DNA of 60,604 bases from an uncultured Paracoccaceae bacterium (GTDB lineage: Bacteria; Pseudomonadota; Alphaproteobacteria; Rhodobacterales; Rhodobacteraceae): positions 1 to 60,604 of the forward strand of contig CAKZXZ010000060.1 of NCBI GenBank assembly GCA_937883775.1, written 5' to 3'. The notes below the pieces were generated by a model. The model ran no database searches, was not told the DNA's origin, and saw only the letters and a program-made list of their open reading frames with translations. Position 1 is the first letter of the stretch; each line of letters starts with the position of its first letter. Positions 37,101 to 46,261 of this stretch are shown one piece after another. Both the position numbers and the translations under genes were made by a program.

Positions 37101-38468
37101 TTACGCCACCTCTGCGAACACCTGTTTCAGCGCTTTTTGCAGCTTCTCGAACATCTCGTCCATCTGCGCATCGGTCATGATGAAAGGCGGACACAGCACG
37201 ATTGATTGCCCCAAAGGACGGCAGATTAGCCCGTGATCCGTACACGTATTTGCGATCCTCTCACTGACCGATAAGTCACTGGAAAAAGGCGTTTTGGTGG
37301 GCTTGTCGGCAACCGCTTCAAGCGCGCCCATCAGGCCTTTGCCACGTGCTTCGCCGATATTGGGATCTGTCGCAATCTCGGCCAAACCGGCCTCAAATCT
37401 TGGGGTGAGACGGACAACATTCTCCATCAATCCTTCATGCAGGATCACATCGATTGCCTTAAGTGCGATTGCAGCTCCGACAGGGTGACCTGATGCGGTG
37501 AACCCATGGGGGAATTCCTCAATCTGTTCCGACGCCTCCTGCAAGCGCGCTGTCAGCTCTGGGCCCAAGATAACCGCACCCATTGGGAAATATCCCGCCG
37601 TCAGGTTCTTGGAACTGATGATCGCGTCAGGTCTGAAGTCATACGTCTTGCAGCCCCATTCGGTGCCCGTACGTCCAAATCCACAAATTACCTCATCTGA
37701 AATCAATGGAATCCCGTGTTTTTTCAAAACCTTGTGGATCGCTTGAAAGTATCCTTCAGGCGGTGGGATCACGCCGCCGGCCCCGATGACGGGTTCAGCA
37801 AAGAAGCCTGCAATGGTTTCTGCCCCTTCGCGGTTGATCGTGTCCTCAAGCTCTTGCGCGAGCCTTTGGGTGAACTCTGCCTCTGTCTCGCCCGGCGTTC
37901 CCTCGCGCCAGTAATGCGGGCAGGTCAGGTGGATAAACCCCTCAAATGGTAGGCCAAAGACCGCATTATATGGCTTGCCGGTCATTGACGCCGACACTGC
38001 TGTCACACCGTGATACCCGTTCATCCGGGTCAGGATCTTACGCTTTTGTGGATGCCCTTCGCTTTGGTTCAGAAACCACAGCATCTTGACCATTGTGTCA
38101 TTCGCTTCGGACCCGGAGTTGGTATAAAACACCTTTCCATCGGCAAACGGCGACACCTCGATCAGTCTTTCGGACAGCATGACCGTTTGATCTGACATCC
38201 GGCCAAAGAACGCGTGATATCCCGGGAACCGATCATATTGTGCTTTTGCAGCCGCGGCCAAACCAGGGTGGTCAAACCCCGCGACCATGTTCCAAAGCCC
38301 TGAATTTGCATCCAGATACCGCCGCCCATGCACATCAACCACATAAGGCCCTTCGCCATGGGTCAAAACCACGGCGCCACGATCATAGACCGTTGGAAGA
38401 TCCGTAAATCCGTAAAAGGAATGCGCGTCCGCGCGGGCTTCCCAGCTATTGGGTGAGTGGTCTTTCAT
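37101..38468 (-). CDS. Class III aminotransferase (SpuC/putrescine-pyruvate type)
   Basis: A 455-residue PLP enzyme. The cofactor lysine is in SSKNLTAGYFPMGAV, with TNSGSEANDTMVKM binding phosphate and LISDEVICGFGRTG the PLP-ring Asp. MNGYHGVTAVSASMTG and the N-terminal SGLWNMVAGFDHPGL fit the omega-aminotransferase group acting on putrescine, spermidine or similar amines with pyruvate. It is the last gene of the amine cluster, 59 bases after the DegT gene. The substrate is inferred from context; beta-alanine or taurine are alternatives. Confidence 0.85.
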   Translation of the reverse strand: MKDHSPNSWEARADAHSFYGFTDLPTVYDRGAVVLTHGEGPYVVDVHGRRYLDANSGLWNMVAGFDHPGLAAAAKAQYDRFPGYHAFFGRMSDQTVMLSERLIEVSPFADGKVFYTNSGSEANDTMVKMLWFLNQSEGHPQKRKILTRMNGYHGVTAVSASMTGKPYNAVFGLPFEGFIHLTCPHYWREGTPGETEAEFTQRLAQELEDTINREGAETIAGFFAEPVIGAGGVIPPPEGYFQAIHKVLKKHGIPLISDEVICGFGRTGTEWGCKTYDFRPDAIISSKNLTAGYFPMGAVILGPELTARLQEASEQIEEFPHGFTASGHPVGAAIALKAIDVILHEGLMENVVRLTPRFEAGLAEIATDPNIGEARGKGLMGALEAVADKPTKTPFSSDLSVSERIANTCTDHGLICRPLGQSIVLCPPFIMTDAQMDEMFEKLQKALKQVFAEVA

Positions 38469-38527
38469 GGGGCACCTCTGAATCGGCTCCCCATACGCTA
38501 GACCCCTGCCGAAGCGGGATCAATCGG

Positions 38528-39721
38528 TCAGGTGCCGTAAGCGCGCGCAGGCTCTGCGATGGCATGGGCGGCACCGACAAGTGCGGCAATCACCGCGTCC
38601 AGTTCGGCCTTGGTCAATCGTGCGGGCAGACGCACATCACACGCCCGCATCAGCATCGCGCGGGTGCGTGGCAGATCAGGTTGACTGCCCAAAAACTGCC
38701 AGTTCCAGAAGGCGCGTGCGTTGTCCGCAGACAACCCAAAGATCTGCACCTTCACACCGCGTGTCGCGGCCTCTGTCGCAAAAGCGTTCGCTTGTGCGTC
38801 ATCAACGCCAATAAGGTTGAACTGAATGCTGTCAGGCGCGCGTCTCTCACCTGCAAGAGGCTCTGGAACGTGCAAAATACCTGTCTGGTTCAGCGCCTCG
38901 GCGACATAGTTGTGGTTTGCAAGACCATCACGCACCCGGCGTGGAACCTCGGCCAGTTGCGGCCGGATAATGGCGGCAGACAGGTTTGACAGGCGTTGGT
39001 TATAAAGAGGCAATTTGTTTTGCCAATGCGCACAGCGCTTGGCCATGTCGCCATGCTTTGCCCAGGCATGTTCATACGCACCCGACATGATGATCGCGCG
39101 CGCAGCAAGGTCTGCATCATCGGTAATCAGAATGCCGCCTTCACCCGCGTTCAACAGCTTGTAGGACTGAAACGAAAAACAGCCGATTGCGCCAATCGTG
39201 CCGATCTTGCGGTCATGCCATGTTGTACCAAGCGAGTGCGCGGCGTCTTCGATTACTGGCACGCCAGCGGCGTCGGCCATCGCCATAATAGCCTTCATAT
39301 CCGAAGTGTGCCCGCGCATATGACTGATGATGATCGCTTTGATATCAGGCGTTAATTTCGCCGCAAAGTCATCCAGATCAATGCGGTAATTCTCACCCAC
39401 CTCCACCAGAACCGGCAGGCAATCTGCGTGCACGACGGCTGATGGAACGGCGGCAAATGTGAAGGCCGGGATCAGCACATGCGCATCGCGGGGCAGGTCC
39501 AGTGCTTTCAAAGACAAAAACAGCGCTGCCGAGCAAGACGCAACCGCGAGCGCATAGCGGCTGCCCATCATCGCTGCGAATTCCTGTTCCAGCAAGGTGA
39601 CCGGGGCATCCGCCTCAGCGGTGTAGCGAAACAAATCGCCGCTTTGCAGCAATCTGTCGATCTCAACCCGCGCAGCCTCTGGGATGGGTTCTGCACTGTA
39701 AACGTCGGGGGTGGTGCTCAT
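38528..39721 (-). CDS. DegT/DnrJ/EryC1/StrS-family aminotransferase
   Basis: A 397-residue PLP enzyme normally acting on keto-sugars or cyclitols. The PLP lysine is in CFSFQSYKLLNAGEGGIL; VASCSAALFLSLKAL and VIEDAAHSLGTTW are family motifs. The start is the ATG at 39721 with GAGAGG upstream. The N-terminal strand HVLIPAFTFAAVPSAVVHAD is complete. Its place between a PuuB-like oxidase and a class III aminotransferase is unusual, since sugar-modifying genes are absent. It could act on an amino-cyclitol or use an amine donor. Confidence 0.87.
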   Translation of the reverse strand: MSTTPDVYSAEPIPEAARVEIDRLLQSGDLFRYTAEADAPVTLLEQEFAAMMGSRYALAVASCSAALFLSLKALDLPRDAHVLIPAFTFAAVPSAVVHADCLPVLVEVGENYRIDLDDFAAKLTPDIKAIIISHMRGHTSDMKAIMAMADAAGVPVIEDAAHSLGTTWHDRKIGTIGAIGCFSFQSYKLLNAGEGGILITDDADLAARAIIMSGAYEHAWAKHGDMAKRCAHWQNKLPLYNQRLSNLSAAIIRPQLAEVPRRVRDGLANHNYVAEALNQTGILHVPEPLAGERRAPDSIQFNLIGVDDAQANAFATEAATRGVKVQIFGLSADNARAFWNWQFLGSQPDLPRTRAMLMRACDVRLPARLTKAELDAVIAALVGAAHAIAEPARAYGT

Positions 39722-39804
39722 CTGCGGGCCTCTCATGTCGTGGCAAGCATGTTTTCATGCATTATAAGTCATGTAAGCCCGATGTGTAACGAAAAAGCGA
39801 ACGC

Positions 39805-41094
39805 CTAGACACCCAGTCGGTCGCGCAGGCCGTACCAGGCCATCGCAAGCGTCAGGATTGGGGATTGAAAGGCGCGCCCGCCTGGGAACCGCATGGAGGG
39901 CAGGGCCTCCAGCACGTCCCAACGATCCAGACGTCCAGCAATGGCCTCTGCCATGACCTTGCCCGCAAGTGTTGCCAGCGCGACCCCGTGCCCGGAATAG
40001 CCTGATGCCGACCAGATATGCGGCTCGGGGCGTGCGAAGTAAGGCATCCGTGACATTGTGATCGCCAAAGTGCCGCCCCAGGCATGGCTGATTGGCACGC
40101 CCTTTAGCTGTGGAAACACGCGCTCTAACGGTTTGCGCACCCGGTCCGCGATCTGGTTTGGAAAGCGATAGCCATAGCTTTCGCCGCCGCCAAACAGCAA
40201 TCGGTTATCTTCGGTTCGCCGGAAGTAATTCACCACAAATCGGCTATCCGCGACGGCCACATCCTGAGGCAGCACAGCCGCGATATCTTCGAGCGGTTCG
40301 GTAGTGATGATGAAGTTGTTGATCGGCATGACCCGGGCTGCGACCGTGCGGTTCAACCCGCCGAGGTAGCCGTTACCCGCAAGGATGACTTCATCGGCAA
40401 TCACACGTCCTTTGTCTGTTTGAACGATAGGTTGCGGTCCGGTCTTGATGTGATGCGCAGGTGTTTGTTCATAAAGCACAGCACCTGCCCGAACGGCGTC
40501 TTCAGCCAGTTTCAACGCAAAGCGAAGCGGGTGCAGATGCCCGCCAAGGGGGGTATAGACACCACCCTGATAGCAGGGGCTTTTGACATAGGTGCGCAGC
40601 GCATCGCGGCTCAGCGCTTGCATCGTATCGGCACCGTGAGCGCGCTGCATATGGTCGGCAAGGGTATGATGGTGCCGTAGATCGCTTTTGCTCCAGACGC
40701 TGTGAACCAGCCCTGGCTTATAGTTAACGCCAGCCAGATCCTGGGTGAGGACAGCAGCTTCCACGCTGAGGTCCCAAAGCACGCGGGCGCGATCTGCCCC
40801 AAAGGCGTTTTCCAGTTCGATTTGGTCCTTGTTCCAACCAACGCCGACCTGTCCGCCGTTGCGCCCCGATGCGCCAAAGCCCGCGCGATGCGCTTCAAGC
40901 ACCACCACGTCGAGCCCTGCCTGCGCCAGATGCAGCGCGGCTGACAACCCCGTGTAGCCTGCACCGATGATGCAAATCTGCGTGCGCACCTCGCCGCGCA
41001 AAGCTGCGCGTGGGGCCGGAGGCACGGCGGTAGCGGTGTACCAGCTTTGCGCTGGATATTCCCCGATACGATCATTGGAATAGAGCAAATTCAT
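39805..41094 (-). CDS. puuB: FAD-dependent amine oxidase, PuuB-like (gamma-glutamyl-amine oxidase)
   Basis: A 429-residue flavoprotein of the DAO family. The dinucleotide motif ICIIGAGYTGLSAALHLAQA lies near residues 40-60, GFGASGRNGGQVGVGW follows, and SASGYSGHGVALATLAGKV completes the FAD site near the C terminus. This pattern is typical of PuuB, which oxidises gamma-glutamylputrescine to the aldehyde. It overlaps the second ligase gene by four bases. The exact amine is not determined by sequence; the symbol is provisional. Confidence 0.84.
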   Translation of the reverse strand: MNLLYSNDRIGEYPAQSWYTATAVPPAPRAALRGEVRTQICIIGAGYTGLSAALHLAQAGLDVVVLEAHRAGFGASGRNGGQVGVGWNKDQIELENAFGADRARVLWDLSVEAAVLTQDLAGVNYKPGLVHSVWSKSDLRHHHTLADHMQRAHGADTMQALSRDALRTYVKSPCYQGGVYTPLGGHLHPLRFALKLAEDAVRAGAVLYEQTPAHHIKTGPQPIVQTDKGRVIADEVILAGNGYLGGLNRTVAARVMPINNFIITTEPLEDIAAVLPQDVAVADSRFVVNYFRRTEDNRLLFGGGESYGYRFPNQIADRVRKPLERVFPQLKGVPISHAWGGTLAITMSRMPYFARPEPHIWSASGYSGHGVALATLAGKVMAEAIAGRLDRWDVLEALPSMRFPGGRAFQSPILTLAMAWYGLRDRLGV

Positions 41095-42443
41095 ACGTTT
41101 AGTAGAAGGTGTTCACGTTCCCACGGGCTAATGACCTGCAAAAATTCCTCGTATTCTGCCGCTTTCACGATGCTGTAGACGCGGGCAAATTCGTGGCCAA
41201 GAACCTCTTGCATTTCGGCAGCACCGTTAAAAAGATCAAGCGCAGAATAAAGCCCACGTGGGATGTCTTCTTCGCTTGCATAGGCATCGCCTGCGCATTC
41301 GGGGCTTGGGTCTTTACCGGCTACAAGCCCTAGATATCCGCAGGCCAGCGACGCAGCGATCCCCAGATACGGATTGCAATCCATGCCCGCCAATCGGTTT
41401 TCAACCCGGCGGCTTTCTGGCTCTGATACCGGAATGCGGATGCCTGTCGTGCGATTGTCGCGCCCCCATTCAAGATTAATCGGGGCTGCGTGATCCTTCA
41501 CATATCGTCGATAGCTGTTCACATAGGGGGCCAGCAACGCAATCACGCTGGGCAGATGATTTTGTAGCCCCGCAATGAAATGCAAGAATGCGGGCGTTTC
41601 CGATCCGTCGGCGTTCGAAAAGATATTGCGCCCCTCCGCATCCACCACCGAATGATGCATATGCATTGCGCTGCCGGGCTCGCCTTCAATGGGTTTGGCC
41701 ATGAAGGTTGCAAAGCAATCGTGACGCAAAGCAGCCTCGCGGATCAGCCGTTTGAAGTAGAAAATTTCATCGGCCAGCTTCACGGGGCTTCCGTGTCTGA
41801 GGTTGATCTCGACCTGCCCGGCGCCCCCTTCCTGGGTGATCCCGTCGATCTCAAAGCCCTGTGCTTCGGCAAAATCGTAGATGTCGTCGATCACGGGTCC
41901 GTATTCGTCAACGGCGCTCATCGAATAGGCCTGGCGTGCGGCGGCGGGGCGGCCTGAGCGCCCCATCATCGCCTCGATGGGGCGGGCCGGATCGATATTG
42001 CGCGCAACCAGAAAGAACTCCATCTCAGGGGCGACAATCGGGGTCCAGCCTTTCTCAGTGTAAAGCTGACACACCCGTTTCAGCACGTTCCGCGGGGCCA
42101 TTGGAATGGGCACGCCAGCTTGGTCAAATGCATCATGGATCACTTGCAAGGTCCAGTCGCCCGTCCATGGGGCGGCCGTCGCAGTGCTCATGTCCGGCTT
42201 CAGGATCATGTCCGGTTCGGTAAATCCCGCATCGCCTGCTGCCTCGCCCCAGCCGCCAGTGATGGTTTGAAAAAACACTGAATTAGGGAGGAAAAACTGT
42301 GATTGCCGCGCAAATTTGGAGGCAGGCACAGCCTTGCCGCGCGCGATGCCGGGCAAATCCGGAATGACGCACTCAACCTCATCCAAACGGTGGCCTTCAA
42401 GATAGGTGCGGGCCGCGTCGGGCAGGGCGTCTTGCCAACTCAT
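41091..42443 (-). CDS. puuA: Glutamine-synthetase-like ligase, PuuA type (copy 2)
   Basis: A 450-residue ATP-dependent ligase with the GS fold. VIPDLPGIARGKAVPASKF is the beta-grasp start. PEMEFFLVAR, EGGAGQVEINLRH and GSAMHMHHSV supply metal and ATP ligands, and NRTTGIRIPVSEPESRRVEN the substrate arginine loop. It belongs to the gamma-glutamylputrescine synthetase subgroup. It overlaps both neighbours by four bases, linking an amidotransferase and the PuuB-like oxidase. It probably glutamylates the imported amine. Confidence 0.86.
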   Translation of the reverse strand: MSWQDALPDAARTYLEGHRLDEVECVIPDLPGIARGKAVPASKFARQSQFFLPNSVFFQTITGGWGEAAGDAGFTEPDMILKPDMSTATAAPWTGDWTLQVIHDAFDQAGVPIPMAPRNVLKRVCQLYTEKGWTPIVAPEMEFFLVARNIDPARPIEAMMGRSGRPAAARQAYSMSAVDEYGPVIDDIYDFAEAQGFEIDGITQEGGAGQVEINLRHGSPVKLADEIFYFKRLIREAALRHDCFATFMAKPIEGEPGSAMHMHHSVVDAEGRNIFSNADGSETPAFLHFIAGLQNHLPSVIALLAPYVNSYRRYVKDHAAPINLEWGRDNRTTGIRIPVSEPESRRVENRLAGMDCNPYLGIAASLACGYLGLVAGKDPSPECAGDAYASEEDIPRGLYSALDLFNGAAEMQEVLGHEFARVYSIVKAAEYEEFLQVISPWEREHLLLNV

Positions 42444-43132
42444 GCGGGCACCTTTCGGGTTTTCAGGAACTCGGCCAGCATTGTTGCAACCCGCGTCTCA
42501 TCATTCGGGCGGTCAACCTCTTTAGCGGCCCGCGCAAGCAGATCAGCGGGGTACTTCTGGGACCCATGAAAGGCAGCCAGATAGCTTTCGACCACTGGAT
42601 TGCGGATCTCGGGATGCGGCTGCACCGTCATAATCTTGTCGCCGTAAACCAACGCTGCGTTTTCGCAAAATGCACTCGAGGCGATGGTTTTTGCGCCCTC
42701 TGGTCGCGCCACGACCTGATCCTGATGCCACGCATTCAGCGCGGCTTCCCCAAGACCGTCAAACTGGTAGTCATGCCGCCCGATAGCCCAACCACCCGAA
42801 AACTTCTCGACCGTGCCGCCCATCGCCTGGGCGATGATCTGGTGGCCAAAGCATATCCCGATCATTGGACGGCCATCGGCGTGGATCGCGCGGATCAGAT
42901 CTTCGAGCGGGGGAATGAACGCATGATCTTCGTAAGCGCCGTGCCTGGAGCCGGTGACAAGCCAGCCATCGGCGTCGGTTGGTGCTTCAGGAAACGCCAT
43001 GTCCACCACATTGAAGGTCTCGAACGTAAAGCCGTGATCTTTGAAAATATGATGAAACAGTGCGTCGAAATCCCCATGCACAGCGTGAACCGCGTCGGGG
43101 GTATGCCCGCATTGCAAAATGCCGATCTTCAT
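42440..43132 (-). CDS. Class I glutamine amidotransferase-like hydrolase
   Basis: A 230-residue single-domain GATase of the GMP-synthase type. The nucleophile is C94 in IGICFGHQIIAQAMGG; the His/Glu pair is in MTVQPHPE. It differs in sequence layout from E. coli PuuD, yet in this operon it may play the same part, cleaving a gamma-glutamyl amide to release glutamate and the oxidised product (inference). It overlaps the downstream ligase gene by four bases and follows the upstream ligase by 45. Confidence 0.85.
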   Translation of the reverse strand: MKIGILQCGHTPDAVHAVHGDFDALFHHIFKDHGFTFETFNVVDMAFPEAPTDADGWLVTGSRHGAYEDHAFIPPLEDLIRAIHADGRPMIGICFGHQIIAQAMGGTVEKFSGGWAIGRHDYQFDGLGEAALNAWHQDQVVARPEGAKTIASSAFCENAALVYGDKIMTVQPHPEIRNPVVESYLAAFHGSQKYPADLLARAAKEVDRPNDETRVATMLAEFLKTRKVPA

Positions 43133-43177
43133 CTTTAGCCTGTTGGTTTGTTGATATCCCTAGCTAGAGCGCGTCGC

Positions 43178-44470
43178 TCAAACGCGGTCAAGCAGAACCG
43201 TCCGAATATCGGCCTCAGACAGCTGCGCGAACTTGCGGTGCTCTTGCCGTTTCGTCCGGGTCAGCATGTCGATCAGCAACGGTGGGAAAAGCCGGGCAAG
43301 TGTGGTGTCTGCCTCGAAGAGATCAATCGCTGTTGCCCAGTCCTCGGCCAGTTGCGGCAGGGTTTGGGCATAGGCATTCCCAGTGATCGGAGCAGCGGGC
43401 ATGGCTTTTTCCGTAAGGCCCTTATGGGCTGCACCAAGGATCGCGGTGAGCAGCAGATAGGGATTGATGTCCCCGCCCGCAACACGGTGCTCGATCCGCC
43501 GTGCGCCGGGAGAACTGTTTGGGATCCGCAACGCAACGGTTCGGTTCTCATAGCCCCAGCCGATCCCGGTTGGCGCGTGCGCCCCCGGCAACAGACGCGC
43601 ATAGCTGTTGGCATGTGGTGCGAAAAGCAGCGTCGATCCACGCATCGCATTCAGGCATCCGGCCACCGCATGGCGCAGTACGTCTGAACCCTCTTTGTCC
43701 CCGTTGTCAAAGATGTTCTGATCGCCGCGCAGGATCGAGAAATGCACATGCATGCCATTGCCCGATTGCGCATTGTCCGGCTTGGCCATGAAACTTGCCC
43801 GCATGCTCCATTTGCGTGCAAGGCCTTTGACCATATGCTTGAAAAGTGTCGTGTCATCAGCCGCTTTCAAAGCGTCCTGATGGCCCAGCGTGACTTCGAA
43901 TTGGCCCGGCGCGGCTTCCGAGATCGTGTCCTTTGCGGGGATATCCATGGCGTCACAGGCAGCATAAAGATCGGTGAAGAACGGGTCGAACGCATCAAGC
44001 TCTTGCAAGCTGAGCGTGTTCACGGTGCTGATCGGAGTACCGGTCTGCGGGTTCAAAACCGCACCGCCATCCGAATTGAACAAAGTAAATTCCAGCTCGG
44101 TGGCGGCCAACACCCGCAGGCCCTCATCGGCATAGCGGGAAAGCAGGTTTTCAAGCGCGTGACGTGGGTCGCCGTCAAAAGGGCTGCCATCTTCGTTATG
44201 CATCGCCATCGGCACCAGAACAGAAGGTGTGGCCAACCAAGGCATTGGGACGGGCCCGCGTGATGTCGGTCGCAGCAGCCCGTCGCGGTCGCCGGTTTCA
44301 AACACCAACGGGCTGTCGTCGATATCGGTGCCGAACACATCGAGGTTCATGATAGAAAGCGGCATCTTGACCACGTCGCGATCCGGATCAAACAGCCCCA
44401 CCGCGCGCTTGCCGCGGAACTGGCCGTTCAGGTCGACTGCGGCAAATCTTGTGCTTTGCGACGCCGTCAT
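43178..44470 (-). CDS. Glutamine-synthetase-like ligase (copy 1)
   Basis: A 430-residue ligase with the GS fold. AATELEFTLFN and EAAPGQFEVTLGH carry metal ligands, GNGMHVHFSI the ATP-site histidine, and GWGYENRTVALRIPNSSPGA the arginine loop. It shares the fold but only partial sequence with the 41091 enzyme, so the operon encodes two distinct glutamylating enzymes. It overlaps the permease gene by four bases. Different amine chain lengths, or sequential glutamylation, could explain the pair. Confidence 0.84.
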   Translation of the reverse strand: MTASQSTRFAAVDLNGQFRGKRAVGLFDPDRDVVKMPLSIMNLDVFGTDIDDSPLVFETGDRDGLLRPTSRGPVPMPWLATPSVLVPMAMHNEDGSPFDGDPRHALENLLSRYADEGLRVLAATELEFTLFNSDGGAVLNPQTGTPISTVNTLSLQELDAFDPFFTDLYAACDAMDIPAKDTISEAAPGQFEVTLGHQDALKAADDTTLFKHMVKGLARKWSMRASFMAKPDNAQSGNGMHVHFSILRGDQNIFDNGDKEGSDVLRHAVAGCLNAMRGSTLLFAPHANSYARLLPGAHAPTGIGWGYENRTVALRIPNSSPGARRIEHRVAGGDINPYLLLTAILGAAHKGLTEKAMPAAPITGNAYAQTLPQLAEDWATAIDLFEADTTLARLFPPLLIDMLTRTKRQEHRKFAQLSEADIRTVLLDRV

Positions 44471-45303
44471 CGGATGATTTGCGGGCGCAGGCGCAGCTTG
44501 GGTCGCGCGCCGGGCAGATGCCGGTTCAGATATCTGTTGGCCAATCCGAAAAAGCCGATGATGACCAGCGTCAGCAAGATGAAATAGCCTGCAAGGATCG
44601 GATAGGGGATAAACGGATTAAACGTCTTGTCGGCGAAATAGCTGGCGTAATACAGCGCATCGCCGCGTTGCTGCCATGCAGGAAACCCGCTGAAAAAGAC
44701 CAGCGTTGTTGCGTGAAACAGAAAGATCGCTTCATTGGTGTAAGCCGGCCAGGCCAAACGCAGCATCGTTGGGAAAATCACTCGGCGGAAGCGCTTCCAG
44801 CCGGTCATCCCGTAAGCGTCAGCGGCCTCGACATCGCCCTTGGGAATGGAACGCAGCGCGCCATAAAAAATCTCGGCCGAGTAGGCGGCGGTGTTCAGAA
44901 ACAACACGATCAGCGCACCCATCCACGCGCGTGTGAGCCAGCGGGTTTCAGCCGTGAGTTCGACAAAGCCAAGGTTGATGTCGATGCCGACTTTGGGCAG
45001 CAGCACGAAAATCTCGTAGGCGAGGAAAAATTGTATGAACAGCGGCGAGCCGCGGAATATCAGGATGAACCAATTCGCAGGCCGGCGCGCCCATGGGCTG
45101 CGGGCATTCTTGGCGCAAGCAATAGCGACTGCCAGAAAGAAACCCGAAATCAAGGCCAACACACCGAAATAGATATTCCACAGCATGCCTGAACCGATCA
45201 GCGTGAATTGCTCGCACAGCGTGAAATCCGAGCGCGGCAGCAGCCGTTCCCCATACCCGATGGAGCGTAGCCCATAGTCATGGATGGTCTGCCAGCAGCT
45301 CAT
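44467..45303 (-). CDS. Amino-acid-type ABC permease (HisM-like)
   Basis: A 278-residue inner-membrane permease of the polar-amino-acid family with about five hydrophobic segments. The signature region is EIFYGALRSIPKGDVEAADA followed by YGMTGWKRFRRVIFPTMLR, the EAA loop contacting the ATPase. WFILIFRGSPLFIQFFLAYE is the PAAT N-terminal motif. It overlaps genes on both sides by four bases. Paired with the following permease as a heterodimer. Confidence 0.92.
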   Translation of the reverse strand: MSCWQTIHDYGLRSIGYGERLLPRSDFTLCEQFTLIGSGMLWNIYFGVLALISGFFLAVAIACAKNARSPWARRPANWFILIFRGSPLFIQFFLAYEIFVLLPKVGIDINLGFVELTAETRWLTRAWMGALIVLFLNTAAYSAEIFYGALRSIPKGDVEAADAYGMTGWKRFRRVIFPTMLRLAWPAYTNEAIFLFHATTLVFFSGFPAWQQRGDALYYASYFADKTFNPFIPYPILAGYFILLTLVIIGFFGLANRYLNRHLPGARPKLRLRPQIIR

Positions 45304-46223
45304 GTGGCGGCCCTCAGGGCGTCACCGCCTGTGGTGGCTTGCCCGTGCGAGAGGCGGCGCATCAGACGTTCCAGCACGATTTCAGAGACTTTGGTGAAGG
45401 CCAGATAAAAGACCAGCAGAAACAAGAAGTAGTAGAGGCGCCAGTCCGGATGCGGATACTGAAAGACGGAGGTTTTCATGCCGCCCAACTCGCGGGCCCA
45501 ATACACGATATCCTGCACGCCCAGGAGGAACAAAAGCGGTGTCGCCTTGATGAGGACCATCCACAGGTTTGACAGACCTGGCAACGCATATACCCACATC
45601 TGCGGCACCAGCACCCGCCAAAATGTCTGGCGCGGGGTCATGCCATAAGCTTCGGCAGTTTCGAGCTGAGCGCGGGGAACGGCGCGCATGGCGCCGAACA
45701 GGACATTGGCTGCGAAAGCACCAAAGACGATGGCGAAGGTCAGCACTGCAAGGCTGAACCCATAGCTTTCATGAACCCATTGTGGCGCTGTGCCGAGGGG
45801 GAGCTTGGCTTGCGCACAGACCACGAAATCATTGCCCTGACGGATGGGTTGATCCCAATCCGGGCATTTGACCTGATGGCGCATCCATTCAAATGCTTGA
45901 TCCAGTGCAATGACGAAAAACAGGAAAAACGCGATGTCGGGCACACCGCGTACCACGGCGATATAGATTTTGCCTATCCAGCGCAGCGGTGCCAACCCCG
46001 AGCGCGCCGCTGCCGCACCCGCAAAACCAAAAGACAAAGCCACAGGCGCGGTGACCGCGAGCAGCAAAAGCACAGTGCCAAAGGAGGCATAGAACGCCAT
46101 ATGCTTCCCATTGGTCAGGTAGCAAGCGAACCATTGTGCGGTCTCAAGGGAGGCGGGGTCTGTGCAAAAGCTGAAAATATCGGGCCTCGCAGAGAGGTCA
46201 GGTTTATCGGTATTTAAGGACAA
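45300..46223 (-). CDS. Amino-acid-type ABC permease (HisQ-like)
   Basis: A 307-residue inner-membrane permease partnered with the HisM-like protein. The EAA loop reads GAMRAVPRAQLETAEAYGMT, and YIAVVRGVPDIAFFLFF is the PAAT segment. A loop of about 50 residues (QAFEWMRHQVKCPDWDQPIR and on) is longer than in HisQ and carries two cysteines. The only upstream in-frame start is a TTG at 46223, just after a hairpin and without a clear ribosome site; the next start is the ATG of MAFYASFG, which would delete the conserved-looking N terminus. Confidence 0.87.
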   Translation of the reverse strand: MSLNTDKPDLSARPDIFSFCTDPASLETAQWFACYLTNGKHMAFYASFGTVLLLLAVTAPVALSFGFAGAAAARSGLAPLRWIGKIYIAVVRGVPDIAFFLFFVIALDQAFEWMRHQVKCPDWDQPIRQGNDFVVCAQAKLPLGTAPQWVHESYGFSLAVLTFAIVFGAFAANVLFGAMRAVPRAQLETAEAYGMTPRQTFWRVLVPQMWVYALPGLSNLWMVLIKATPLLFLLGVQDIVYWARELGGMKTSVFQYPHPDWRLYYFLFLLVFYLAFTKVSEIVLERLMRRLSHGQATTGGDALRAAT

Positions 46224-46228
46224 AAGAA

Positions 46229-46251
46229 GGGGGCGGAATTCTCAGCCCCCC
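46229..46251 (-). terminator. Hairpin between the binding-protein and permease genes
   Basis: GGGGGC (46229-46234) pairs with GCCCCC (46245-46250). On the minus strand the stem is followed by TTCTTTTG. It lies between a solute-binding-protein gene and its permease genes, where attenuators commonly raise the binding protein relative to the permease. Confidence 0.7.
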
Positions 46252-46261
46252 TCGTTGGGTC

